6,062 nucleotides of DNA, from positions 1 to 6,062 of the forward strand of contig JAKBAL010000145.1 in the NCBI GenBank assembly GCA_021809225.1, read 5' to 3'. The stretch comes from Pseudomonadota bacterium. GTDB taxonomy: Bacteria; Pseudomonadota; Alphaproteobacteria; UBA9655. The position numbers and the translations under genes are program-made. This document shows, in pieces, positions 1 to 5,177 of this stretch. The first letter of the stretch is position 1. Every line of letters begins with the position of its first letter. The notes below the pieces were generated by a model, which made no database searches, was not told the DNA's origin, and saw only the letters and a program-made list of their open reading frames with translations.

Positions 1-182
1 GATACATGCCCTTGGCTTATCTCGCACGCTTGGCGAACCTTAGACTGGTTAATTCTTATAAATAAAGACTCTTCTCCCGAATAGGTTAAGGTCATATGTT
101 CATTTGCTTTAAGCTCTTGAAAAAGAGCCTCGCTCAGAGCGTTTAAGGCTTGTTTTTGCTGTTGTCTTTTTTCGTTCTTCAT
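1..182 (-). CDS. TldE/PmbA-like protease subunit, N-terminal part only
   Basis: This frame starts with ATG at 182-180 and stays open to the left edge, giving about 60 residues. It begins MKNEKRQQQK and contains SGEESLFIRINQSKVRQ at about residues 35-51. That block matches the conserved N-terminal strand of the TldD/PmbA superfamily, where a Phe/Ile-Arg-x-Asn segment is followed by VRQ. The start codon overlaps the stop of the upstream TldD-like gene in an ATGA, so translation is very likely coupled. In this family the TldE/PmbA subunit usually lacks the zinc site and forms a heterodimer with TldD, which carries the metal. The pair is cytosolic and degrades unfolded peptides or removes leader peptides, as in microcin B17 maturation. 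The catalytic region lies outside the window, so assignment as the TldE-like half rests on gene order and the N-terminal motif. Confidence 0.72.
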   Translation of the reverse strand, partial: MKNEKRQQQKQALNALSEALFQELKANEHMTLTYSGEESLFIRINQSKVRQACEISQGHV

Positions 183-1609
183 ATGGCACCCCCAAAAACT
201 TCAACATTTTCAAATAAGCAGGGAGGTATTGCGTGACCAACCTGAATCATTTGATTGGGCTCTCCTTTCCCACAATTAGATGCTCCCCAGATTTCGAAAG
301 TTGAAGGATCCCCTACCTTTTTTAAGCTATGCCAAAAGGTGGAGGTTGTCCCTCGATAATTTGGATTTTTAAGGATTTTCGTGAGTTTGCCATTTTCAAT
401 AAGTCTTGCATATTCACATCCAAATTGAAATTTATTGCGATAATCATCAATGGACCACGACGCATTTGTGGTCATATAAATGCCGCGTTCTACGCCAGAA
501 ATCATGTCTTCAAAAGACGTTTCTCCGGGTTCAATATTGACATTTGCCATGCGATCAATGGGAGGCCTGTTCCAAGAACATGCACGTGTGCAAGCTACTC
601 CCGGCACACCGGCACGTTTTTGGCTATCAATTCCACCAAGCCCTCGCAAGAGAACCCCCTCTTTTATGAGGTATTGGCGTGAAGCGATAAGCCCCGTATC
701 ATCAAAGGCATAAGAGGCATACTCATCAGTAACAGTTGGATCGAAGACGACGTTGAGTAAGGGAGAACCATACTGTAACTGACCAAAATCAGATAGTTGA
801 ACAAAGCTCCACCCTGCGTAATTACGTTCATCCCCTAAGATACGATCAAGCTCTAAAGGATGTCCTATCGATTCATGCACTTGAAGATAAAGCTGATCTG
901 GGGCTAATACCAAGTCATATACACCGGTTGGACATTGTTCAGCTTTCAATAATTCAAGGGCCTCCTTGCCCACCCTTTCGGCATCAATCTCTAGGACGTC
1001 TCTCTTTAAAAATTCAAGTCCTCCTTGATTGCAGGGAGATCCTGTCGAACGCGTTTGTGTTTCTGTTCCATCTTGAGCTGTTGCTAATAAGCTAGAAGAA
1101 ACCGAGACGGTATTCTGATGGATATGTGACCCCGCGCTGCTTACAAGCGTCATTTCTCGCTCAATAAACAGAACATGAGCCATACAATTGACGATTTTAT
1201 CAGATACTTTCATTTTTTGTGTAGCATCAATCAGAAGTCCCATAACTTCACCAGTGGTTGCTTTATTCAACGGAAGTTCTGTGGAAGAACAATATCGCCC
1301 AGAAGCTGGCAAACGATGATCTGTGTTAAAGGGAAAAATCTTCCATGGGGACATGTGTCGCGCCAAAAGGATTGCTCGATCACAGGCTTCCTGCAAAGCC
1401 TGAGCACTCATATTAACGGCTCCACAATAAGCAAATTGGCCGTCAACTAAAACTTCCACCATAAAACCCTGATCAATGGTTGTGCTGTTTTGTTCAAATT
1501 TTCCATTACGAGCAATGCAATGTTGAATTGTTTCTTTGACTTCCCTAATTCCAATCCAATCAGCTTGGTGATTTAGTTTCTTTAAGCGTTGAGTTAAGTT
1601 TTTTGACAT
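179..1609 (-). CDS. TldD-like zinc metalloprotease (TldD/PmbA family)
   Basis: The protein has 476 residues, the usual length for TldD (about 480). The zinc motif HESIGH (HExxxH) is at residues 245-250, followed by PLELDRILGDERNYAG. A likely third ligand is Cys446 in the C-terminal segment WGASNCGKGEPNQ, equivalent to the conserved C-terminal Cys of TldD. The N-terminal domain includes the strand QGFMVEVLVDGQFAYCGAVN at about 47-66. The HESIGHPLELDRILGDE version differs from the HEAIGHGLEGD form of E. coli TldD, so this is a paralogous clade and not the classical orthologue; I therefore give no symbol. It starts 27 bases after the flavin reductase stop and ends in an ATGA overlap with the TldE-like gene, so all three are probably one transcript. 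In related systems the heterodimer takes unstructured peptides into an internal cavity and cleaves them, sometimes finishing removal of RiPP leaders. The substrate here is unknown. No frameshift or missing catalytic residue is visible. Confidence 0.9.
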   Translation of the reverse strand: MSKNLTQRLKKLNHQADWIGIREVKETIQHCIARNGKFEQNSTTIDQGFMVEVLVDGQFAYCGAVNMSAQALQEACDRAILLARHMSPWKIFPFNTDHRLPASGRYCSSTELPLNKATTGEVMGLLIDATQKMKVSDKIVNCMAHVLFIEREMTLVSSAGSHIHQNTVSVSSSLLATAQDGTETQTRSTGSPCNQGGLEFLKRDVLEIDAERVGKEALELLKAEQCPTGVYDLVLAPDQLYLQVHESIGHPLELDRILGDERNYAGWSFVQLSDFGQLQYGSPLLNVVFDPTVTDEYASYAFDDTGLIASRQYLIKEGVLLRGLGGIDSQKRAGVPGVACTRACSWNRPPIDRMANVNIEPGETSFEDMISGVERGIYMTTNASWSIDDYRNKFQFGCEYARLIENGKLTKILKNPNYRGTTSTFWHSLKKVGDPSTFEIWGASNCGKGEPNQMIQVGHAIPPCLFENVEVFGGAI

Positions 1610-1636
1610 ACCTGGTCTCTTCTCTCTTTATTTATT

Positions 1637-2143
1637 TTAAGATAAGGAAGGTTCGATGGAAATGGGTTGAGTCGTTAAGTACTGTCCTCTTTTTCGTACC
1701 AGAGGGAATTCATGAGGATTTGTAAAAAGATAAATCACTCTACCCAAAATAATTTCGTGATCTCCCCCTTCATAAACAGCACTTTTTTCGCAAATGACGT
1801 GACCTAAAGCGTCCAAAATCAATAGACACCCCGTTTCAGGATGGCGTTGGGTTTTAACAGTTCCCCATGAAATGGGCACATGTTTGGCAAAACCTTCTGA
1901 AAGATGGGATTGATTTGCGCTTAAAATGTTAACGGCAAAGTACTGTGATGTTTTAAAAATCGGTATGGTTTTAGAGCATTTTGAAAGACAAAATAAAATT
2001 TGAGGTGGATTTAAGGACACAGACGTAAAAGAACTAATCGTAACACCTATGTCATTTTCTTGCTCCTGAGGTGCAGTAATCACTGTCACCCCAGTCGGAA
2101 AAAGGCCAAGTGTTTTGCGAAAGTGATCTTCTGTAATACTCAT
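1637..2143 (-). CDS. Flavin reductase-like FMN-binding protein (HpaC/DIM6-NTAB type)
   Basis: The protein has 168 residues, typical of the small NAD(P)H:flavin oxidoreductases that supply reduced flavin to two-component monooxygenases. Visible family features are FPTGVTVIT (15-23), the flavin-binding segment GVTISSFTSVSLNPPQILFC (33-52), and EGGDHEIILGRV (125-136), which carries the GDH motif associated with nicotinamide binding. The ATG is preceded by a weak purine-rich AAAGAAAG about 3 bases upstream. The gene is first in the minus-strand operon, 27 bases before the TldD-like gene. No partner monooxygenase lies in the window; the only other flavin enzyme is the SagB-type protein, so a role in flavin supply to that enzyme or to one outside the window is conjecture. 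It could also be a flavoenzyme acting directly on a substrate, since this fold includes oxygenases and hydrolase-like members. Confidence 0.85.
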   Translation of the reverse strand: MSITEDHFRKTLGLFPTGVTVITAPQEQENDIGVTISSFTSVSLNPPQILFCLSKCSKTIPIFKTSQYFAVNILSANQSHLSEGFAKHVPISWGTVKTQRHPETGCLLILDALGHVICEKSAVYEGGDHEIILGRVIYLFTNPHEFPLVRKRGQYLTTQPISIEPSLS

Positions 2144-2233
2144 GACTTTCTTTTAGGGGAAAAGGGAGTTGATGAAAACAAATAAATGCAAAAATATTGA
2201 TTTTTTGTTTTTGTTTTATGAAAAAAAGAGCAT

Positions 2234-2246
2234 CTTGATTCTCAAG
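2234..2246. promoter_or_regulatory. Candidate operator palindrome in the divergent intergenic region
   Basis: CTTGA-TTC-TCAAG is a perfect 5-base inverted repeat with a 3-base spacer. It covers the -35 hexamer of the plus-strand promoter for the 2-oxoglutarate oxygenase and lies about 90 bases upstream of the flavin reductase start. This is where a repressor, or an activator shared by both directions, could bind. It does not fit the LysR T-N11-A rule exactly, so the binding protein is not assigned. Confidence 0.3.
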
Positions 2247-2263
2247 TTCACTTAAATTATATT
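2235..2263 (+). promoter_or_regulatory. Sigma70-like promoter for the 2-oxoglutarate oxygenase gene
   Basis: TTGATT (2235-2240) and TATATT (2258-2263) are separated by exactly 17 bases. Transcription would start near 2270, giving a leader of about 38 bases. That leader carries AAGGAAAG (about 2296-2303), a good ribosome site ahead of the ATG at 2308. Confidence 0.5.
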
Positions 2264-2307
2264 TTCACAAAGTACCCTTAGACACGACTCAGAAAAAGGA
2301 AAGACCA

Positions 2308-3174
2308 ATGCAAGCATTTGATTATCCTTCTCTTTCTTCCCAAAAAAAGCAAATTGTTCAAAATTTTCATGATAAGGGCATTATTGCTGTGCGAGGTGTT
2401 CCTGGCTTTGTGGAGGCTTATGGAAATTTTATTGAATCCGCTCAAAATTTTATCAATCTTACAAAGGAAAAAAGAGCACAGTATACTCCTCAGGATGCCT
2501 ATGGACGTGGCTGGTCTTATGGTATTGAAACCTTTAACAACGTGACAGATTCCTTTAAAGGATCTTACTATATTACTTATCCTGAGGAAGATGCCATCCT
2601 TCCTAATATCTGGCCCTCCAAGGATGTCCCTGATTTTAAAAAAAATTATTTAACGCTTGTGGATATTATTTTCCGCACAGGAAAAGAAATTCAACCTTTG
2701 TGCGGGATTCATATTGAAGATGTTTCCTCAGTTGCCCGCATGTTGTATTATGGACCAGTCAATGATCCAAAGTCTGTAGAATGGTGTGGAGAGCACCGTG
2801 ACCATGCTCTATTGACAGGCCTTTGCCCCGGGGTTTATTTTTTGGAGGGTCAAAGAGTCTCAAGGCCTTCAGGAACAGGACTTTTTATCCGAGGAGAGGA
2901 GTTTTTTGCCCCCGATGACGCTCTGCTCTTTCAAATTGGCGAAACGGCTGAACTGATTACCAATGGGACAGTAACCGCAACGGAACACCAGGTACGCAAA
3001 GCCGTAGGAGGCTATGAACGTTATAATTTAGCCCTCTTTATGTCACCCAGGCCCGATTATGTGATTGAGTCTGATTTAACAAAATATAAGGATCGATTCA
3101 TTCCTCGTATGCTCTATAAAGAATGGCACAACTGTTCTTTTGCCAAATATAACGAAGATGTCAAATCCCTTTAG
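2308..3174 (+). CDS. Fe(II)/2-oxoglutarate-dependent oxygenase, isopenicillin N synthase-like
   Basis: The protein has 288 residues in the IPNS-like Fe(II)/2OG dioxygenase superfamily. The N-terminal part resembles the family's DIOX_N region (GIIAVRGVPGF, 24-34). The iron facial triad is visible: His163 and Asp165 in EHRDHALLTGL (the HxD motif) and distal His227 in TATEHQVRK. The intervening FQIGETAELITNG (208-220) is the typical strand before the distal His. Arg238 in ERYNLALFM is the expected carboxylate-binding Arg, but the usual RxS reads R-Y-N, with Asn240 in place of Ser. Members hydroxylate, desaturate or cyclise amino acids, peptides and small metabolites in the cytosol using O2. It is transcribed alone from its own promoter, diverges from the flavin reductase operon, and ends 24 bases from the convergent acyltransferase-like gene. 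The substrate cannot be read from the sequence; IPNS-like proteins are a broad family and most bacterial members are uncharacterised. The ribosome site AAGGA at 2296-2300 supports this ATG. Confidence 0.88.
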   Translation: MQAFDYPSLSSQKKQIVQNFHDKGIIAVRGVPGFVEAYGNFIESAQNFINLTKEKRAQYTPQDAYGRGWSYGIETFNNVTDSFKGSYYITYPEEDAILPNIWPSKDVPDFKKNYLTLVDIIFRTGKEIQPLCGIHIEDVSSVARMLYYGPVNDPKSVEWCGEHRDHALLTGLCPGVYFLEGQRVSRPSGTGLFIRGEEFFAPDDALLFQIGETAELITNGTVTATEHQVRKAVGGYERYNLALFMSPRPDYVIESDLTKYKDRFIPRMLYKEWHNCSFAKYNEDVKSL

Positions 3175-3198
3175 GAAGATGGCCCCCGTGCGATGCCC

Positions 3199-3768
3199 CT
3201 AGCCAAGACACCGAGCAGATCGAGGAATTCCATTCCATTTTGTTACAACTTTTTCTTGAGGTCTTCTGAGAGATATAACTCCATGGAAGAGACCATCTAA
3301 AGAGCTTGGAGGGTTAACTTCAGCAACGTACGGCCAATGGCCACCTTTTTGGATTCTAAGATACTCGACTTGATTCACAGAAAGAAACAAAAGGTTGCTT
3401 CCTTTTTGACTCCCAAAGCCTAAAAATTTCTCTAAAAGAGATAAATAAAATAAGGGGGATGATTTGTTCCGATTAAGACTGTTAAGGGGTTCATTTCTAA
3501 CAAAAAGCTTACCTTCCCAAACTTCTTTCTGATGTGGCATAAAATTTAAGACGTTATTCTTAAGACGATGGGGCAATTGATTGATAGATATTTCCCTTAG
3601 AACTGCTCCTCCATAAACATCTCCATCCTCTTCGGCGATAAAAAAGGTACACCTTTTTTGTTCTTCATCGGATAAATGAAAGCTCTCTTGATAGGATAAC
3701 AACCCCATAAAAACATCTATGCGAGATCTGTAGTAGCAATAATCTTTTGGTTCAACAACTCTAATCAT
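3199..3768 (-). CDS. Acyltransferase-like protein, possible GNAT or LuxI-type fold
   Basis: I choose ATG at 3768, giving 189 residues starting MIRVVEPKDY. The frame continues to a GTG at 3777, but that codon overlaps the ribosome site. I do not recognise a specific family. Features compatible with the GNAT fold are the N-terminal strand-helix RVVEPKDY...YYRSRIDVFMGLL (3-24), the central strand FFIAEEDGDVYGGAVLRE (42-59), and VWEGKLFV (83-90) followed by a helix (SPLFYLSLLEKFLGF). The R-x-x-x-F pattern in the first helix and the W-E-x-x-x-F strand also recall acyl-homoserine-lactone synthases of the LuxI type, which share the GNAT fold, but most invariant LuxI residues are not evident. The C-terminus is basic (VTKWNGIPRSARCLG). 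The gene is convergent with the oxygenase gene and is preceded by a terminator and a structured leader, suggesting attenuation. Start codon and reading frame are well supported; function is weak. Confidence 0.6.
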   Translation of the reverse strand: MIRVVEPKDYCYYRSRIDVFMGLLSYQESFHLSDEEQKRCTFFIAEEDGDVYGGAVLREISINQLPHRLKNNVLNFMPHQKEVWEGKLFVRNEPLNSLNRNKSSPLFYLSLLEKFLGFGSQKGSNLLFLSVNQVEYLRIQKGGHWPYVAEVNPPSSLDGLFHGVISLRRPQEKVVTKWNGIPRSARCLG

Positions 3769-3776
3769 AAACATCA

Positions 3777-3781
3777 CCCTC
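3777..3781 (-). promoter_or_regulatory. Ribosome binding site that decides the acyltransferase-like start
   Basis: On the minus strand GAGGG lies 8 bases before the ATG at 3768, which is near-ideal spacing. It lies only 2 bases before the alternative ATG at 3774 and overlaps the GTG at 3777. The downstream ATG is therefore the most likely start. Confidence 0.55.
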
Positions 3782-3788
3782 GTTATTT

Positions 3789-3836
3789 AAAACAAAAGGA
3801 AAGGCCTCAGAAAGGGTTGGGAATCCCTTCCTGAGG
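3789..3836 (-). terminator. Intrinsic terminator upstream of the acyltransferase-like gene
   Basis: Read on the minus strand, CCTCAGGAAGGG pairs with CCCTTTCTGAGG across an 8-base loop (3805-3836). This gives a 12-base stem with one G-U pair. On the plus strand the same position is an A/C mismatch, so the hairpin is better as minus-strand RNA. It is followed by CCTTTCCTTTTGTTTT, a T-rich tract ending near 3789. The terminator sits between a minus-strand promoter and the gene starting at 3768, so it either ends a separate small RNA or acts as an attenuator. Confidence 0.62.
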
Positions 3837-3986
3837 TACCCTCGAACAGGGAGGTTCACAGGCGCAGAAACCACAAATTACATCACACAAAACAAACAAC
3901 TCTGCGCCCGATCCAGGTCGTATCCTATGGATTCGACAAGAATTTCTTATTAAGGGAACAAGGAAGCTTTTGTATTCTTTCCTCAT
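3807..3986 (-). CDS. Uncertain 59-codon ORF, Cys-rich C-terminal half
   Basis: An ATG at 3986 opens a 59-codon frame ending in TGA at 3809-3807, inside the terminator stem. The product would begin MRKEYKSFLV, with a basic N-terminal third, and then become Cys-rich. Five cysteines lie in 14 residues (positions 34-47, pattern C-x3-C-x2-C-x-C-x3-C), followed by SRVPQEGIPNPF. The split between a basic leader-like part and a Cys-rich end resembles a bacteriocin or RiPP precursor in general shape only; I know no homologue. Against it: there is no ribosome site before the ATG, which would be only about 2 bases from the predicted transcript start, and the frame overlaps the hairpins that suggest an RNA. 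A stop-free run of this length is also not rare by chance. Confidence 0.18.
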   Translation of the reverse strand: MRKEYKSFLVPLIRNSCRIHRIRPGSGAELFVLCDVICGFCACEPPCSRVPQEGIPNPF

Positions 3987-3995
3987 CCAAAAAGA

Positions 3996-4024
3996 ATGAT
4001 AATTGCTATAGTTTATTTTTTCAA
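3996..4024 (-). promoter_or_regulatory. Sigma70-like minus-strand promoter for the leader RNA and acyltransferase-like gene
   Basis: On the minus strand TTGAAA (4024-4019) and TATCAT (4001-3996) are separated by exactly 17 bases. The expected start is a G near 3988. Upstream lie A/T tracts, including the AAAAAATTTTTT palindrome at 4044-4055, that could act as an UP element or curved DNA. The gene start at 3768 is about 220 bases downstream, an unusually long leader. Confidence 0.45.
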
Positions 4025-4210
4025 TACAAAATTGTGTTTTTGTAAAAAATTTTTTATGGCACGAATCTTCTTTCGTTTTGAGTCAGCTTGTTTTAAAATG
4101 TGATATTGAAGATTACCCTTGGATAATTCTTAGAAGAGAAGTCGCCTGCGTTTGTTCTAAGATAGAATTAATACAACGCCCGATGAACCCTCAGAGACAT
4201 AAGCTAGAAA
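4025..4210. other. AT-rich intergenic region upstream of the LysR-type regulator
   Basis: No gene is supported here. The left part holds A/T tracts: a TACAAAA/TTTTGTA inverted repeat at 4025-4044 and AAAAAATTTTTT at 4044-4055. The right part holds two related palindromes (4127-4135 and 4155-4167) listed separately. I do not see a convincing -35/-10 pair for the regulator; GATAAT at 4122-4127 is a possible -10 with a poor -35. The ribosome site before the ATG at 4211 is weak (TAAGCTAGAAA). Confidence 0.4.
4127..4167 (+). promoter_or_regulatory. Candidate LysR-type binding sites (autoregulation)
   Basis: TTCTA-AGA-TAGAA (4155-4167) is a perfect 5-base inverted repeat that fits the LysR T-N11-A rule. 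A shorter relative, TTCT-T-AGAA, lies at 4127-4135, with centres about 30 bases apart, close to three helical turns. The nearer site is 43 bases upstream of the regulator's ATG. This is the usual arrangement for a LysR protein controlling its own gene. The downstream SagB-type gene would then be controlled through the shared transcript. Confidence 0.4.
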
Positions 4211-5107
4211 ATGACACTATCCGTCGAAAAATTAAGAAATATTGATTTTGAAAAACTATACCATTTCTATCTTATTTTTAGAGAGCGCTCTATTAAGAAA
4301 GTTTCTGATCATCATAACCTTTCAACAAGCACATTAAGGCATTCTCTGTTAACCTTAGAAACAAAATTAGATTTAAAGTTATATCGGCCCTCAAAAAAAA
4401 CATTTATCCCTACTGAAGATGGGGTGAAATTTTTTGAACTCTGTCGAAGTATCATTGAAGTCGTTAATACTTACCAAAATGAATCAGATAAAGAAGAAGA
4501 AAAGAAAGATTTTATTATATTAACAACGACAACAATTGCAAACTATTATCTTCCCGCTATTTTAAAAAAATTTGATGACTATTATCCTGATGTTCAGATC
4601 CAGGTTTACTGTGGTCCAGAATATTTTTTGAATCTTTCAAACTATGCTTTTGATGTGATTATTGCCCCAAAAATCAATAATATCAATCTGGCCATCAAAA
4701 AGCTAGGCAAGTTTACTTATAAATTTTATTGTTCTCCTGATCTCAAGAAACGTCTAAGCCACCTGAAATCTCCAACTGAATTGAAGGATCAAAATTTACT
4801 TTTATTGTCTGGGGTTCATATGTTAGATGAAATCATTATTAAACAAAACAAGATTAAGGCCATTTCTAATTCTTATCCTTTCTTGCTCCATTTATGCGCT
4901 CAGGGATTGGGAATTCTCTCTTGTTTTAATACGAAAATTTTTGAGTCCTTGCACTTAAATATTGACATTCAAGAAATATTTAGTGATTATACCACAGAGT
5001 CTGAAGAGCTTTATTTTTCCTACAATCGTCTTACAGACAAAGGAAAAATGATTGACAATTTATTTTCTCTTACAGATCACTACCTAGAAGGATATGAAAT
5101 AATATGA
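4211..5107 (+). CDS. LysR-type transcriptional regulator
   Basis: The protein has 298 residues, the normal LysR-type length. The N-terminal winged helix-turn-helix spans about 13-71 (FEKLYHFYLIFRERSIKKVS, then TSTLRHSLLTLETKLDLKLY and the wing FIPTEDG). A linker helix follows at about 72-92, ending in a charged stretch (ESDKEEEKKD, 91-100). The effector-binding periplasmic-protein-like domain follows, with LPAILKKFDDYYPDVQIQV (114-132) and DVIIAP (148-153) as recognisable family positions. It probably acts as a tetramer binding an unknown pathway metabolite. Its stop overlaps an ATG (ATGA at 5104-5107) that begins the 22-codon ORF, and the SagB-type gene follows at once, so the regulator is likely co-transcribed with its target and not divergent from it. 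Codon use is strongly A/T-biased, more so than the TldD-like gene. Confidence 0.9.
   Translation: MTLSVEKLRNIDFEKLYHFYLIFRERSIKKVSDHHNLSTSTLRHSLLTLETKLDLKLYRPSKKTFIPTEDGVKFFELCRSIIEVVNTYQNESDKEEEKKDFIILTTTTIANYYLPAILKKFDDYYPDVQIQVYCGPEYFLNLSNYAFDVIIAPKINNINLAIKKLGKFTYKFYCSPDLKKRLSHLKSPTELKDQNLLLLSGVHMLDEIIIKQNKIKAISNSYPFLLHLCAQGLGILSCFNTKIFESLHLNIDIQEIFSDYTTESEELYFSYNRLTDKGKMIDNLFSLTDHYLEGYEII
5086..5092 (+). promoter_or_regulatory. Ribosome binding site for the ORF starting at 5104
   Basis: AGAAGGA, inside the 3' end of the LysR-type gene, is 11 bases before the ATG at 5104. It is stronger than anything ahead of the GTG at 5178, where only TAAGAA is present. This supports real translation initiation at 5104. 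Confidence 0.42.
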
Positions 5108-5172
5108 AAGAAATACAAATTTTTAATCAAAGCCCAGTTGCACCTAGCCGTATGATGCTCGTTTCTAAGTAA
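5104..5172 (+). CDS. Small ORF of 22 codons between regulator and SagB-type gene
   Basis: ATG at 5104 overlaps the regulator stop (ATGA), and TAA is at 5170-5172. The peptide begins MKEIQIFNQSPVAPSR and ends MMLVSK; it has three Ser and no Cys or Thr. It has its own ribosome site (5086-5092), and its stop is 5 bases before the GTG proposed for the SagB-type protein, so the three frames would be translationally coupled. Three explanations fit: a genuine short peptide, perhaps a leader or precursor for the SagB-type enzyme; a non-functional coupling ORF; or the original N-terminus of the SagB-type protein cut off by a frameshift, since the SagB frame is -1 relative to this one. PqqA is of similar size, but its conserved E-x3-Y pattern is absent. 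I recognise no homologue. Confidence 0.35.
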   Translation: MKEIQIFNQSPVAPSRMMLVSK

Positions 5173-5177
5173 GAATA

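Larger units (their letters stand above)
3789..3988 (-). ncRNA. Candidate structured leader RNA or small RNA, about 200 bases
   Basis: A transcript from the promoter at 3996-4024 would begin near 3988 and end at the terminator near 3789. Positions 3801-3940 are about 51% GC (71 of 140 bases), clearly richer than the A/T-dominated intergenic DNA around it. Inverted repeats follow one another: GTCG-x-ATCC/GGAT-x-CGAC (3917-3937, one mismatch, 3-base loop); GGCGCAGA/TCTGCGCC (3861-3868 with 3901-3908, 32-base loop); CCCT/AGGG around 3839-3851; and the terminator stem. The 5' end AGGAAAG is complementary to CTTTCCT just after the terminator stem, which could close the molecule. I do not recognise a known riboswitch, 6S, tmRNA or T-box. 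It could regulate the downstream acyltransferase-like gene or act in trans. Alternatively the region encodes a short peptide (see 3807-3986). Confidence 0.38.

Noticed and set aside
329..713. Plus-strand open frames opposite the TldD-like gene
   Set aside because: They lie wholly inside a well-supported minus-strand gene with intact zinc motif, and their products show no recognisable domain.
1175..1450. Plus-strand open frame opposite the N-terminal half of the TldD-like gene
   Set aside because: Antisense shadow; no ribosome site and no family features.
2318..2545. Second plus-strand frame inside the oxygenase gene
   Set aside because: It overlaps the start of the oxygenase in another frame, has low-complexity Leu/Ile-rich content and no own ribosome site.
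3175..3198. Bidirectional terminator between the convergent oxygenase and acyltransferase-like genes
   Set aside because: The 24-base gap has no inverted repeat followed by a T tract on either strand.
3805..3860. Minus-strand GAGGGTACC resembling a T-box core
   Set aside because: The invariant UGG of the T-box bulge is missing and no specifier stem is evident.
3917..3940. Plus-strand GGATTCGAC resembling the 5' end of tmRNA
   Set aside because: No acceptor-stem partner, no T-arm with TTCGANT flanked by a 5-base stem, and no tag reading frame nearby in either linear or permuted order.
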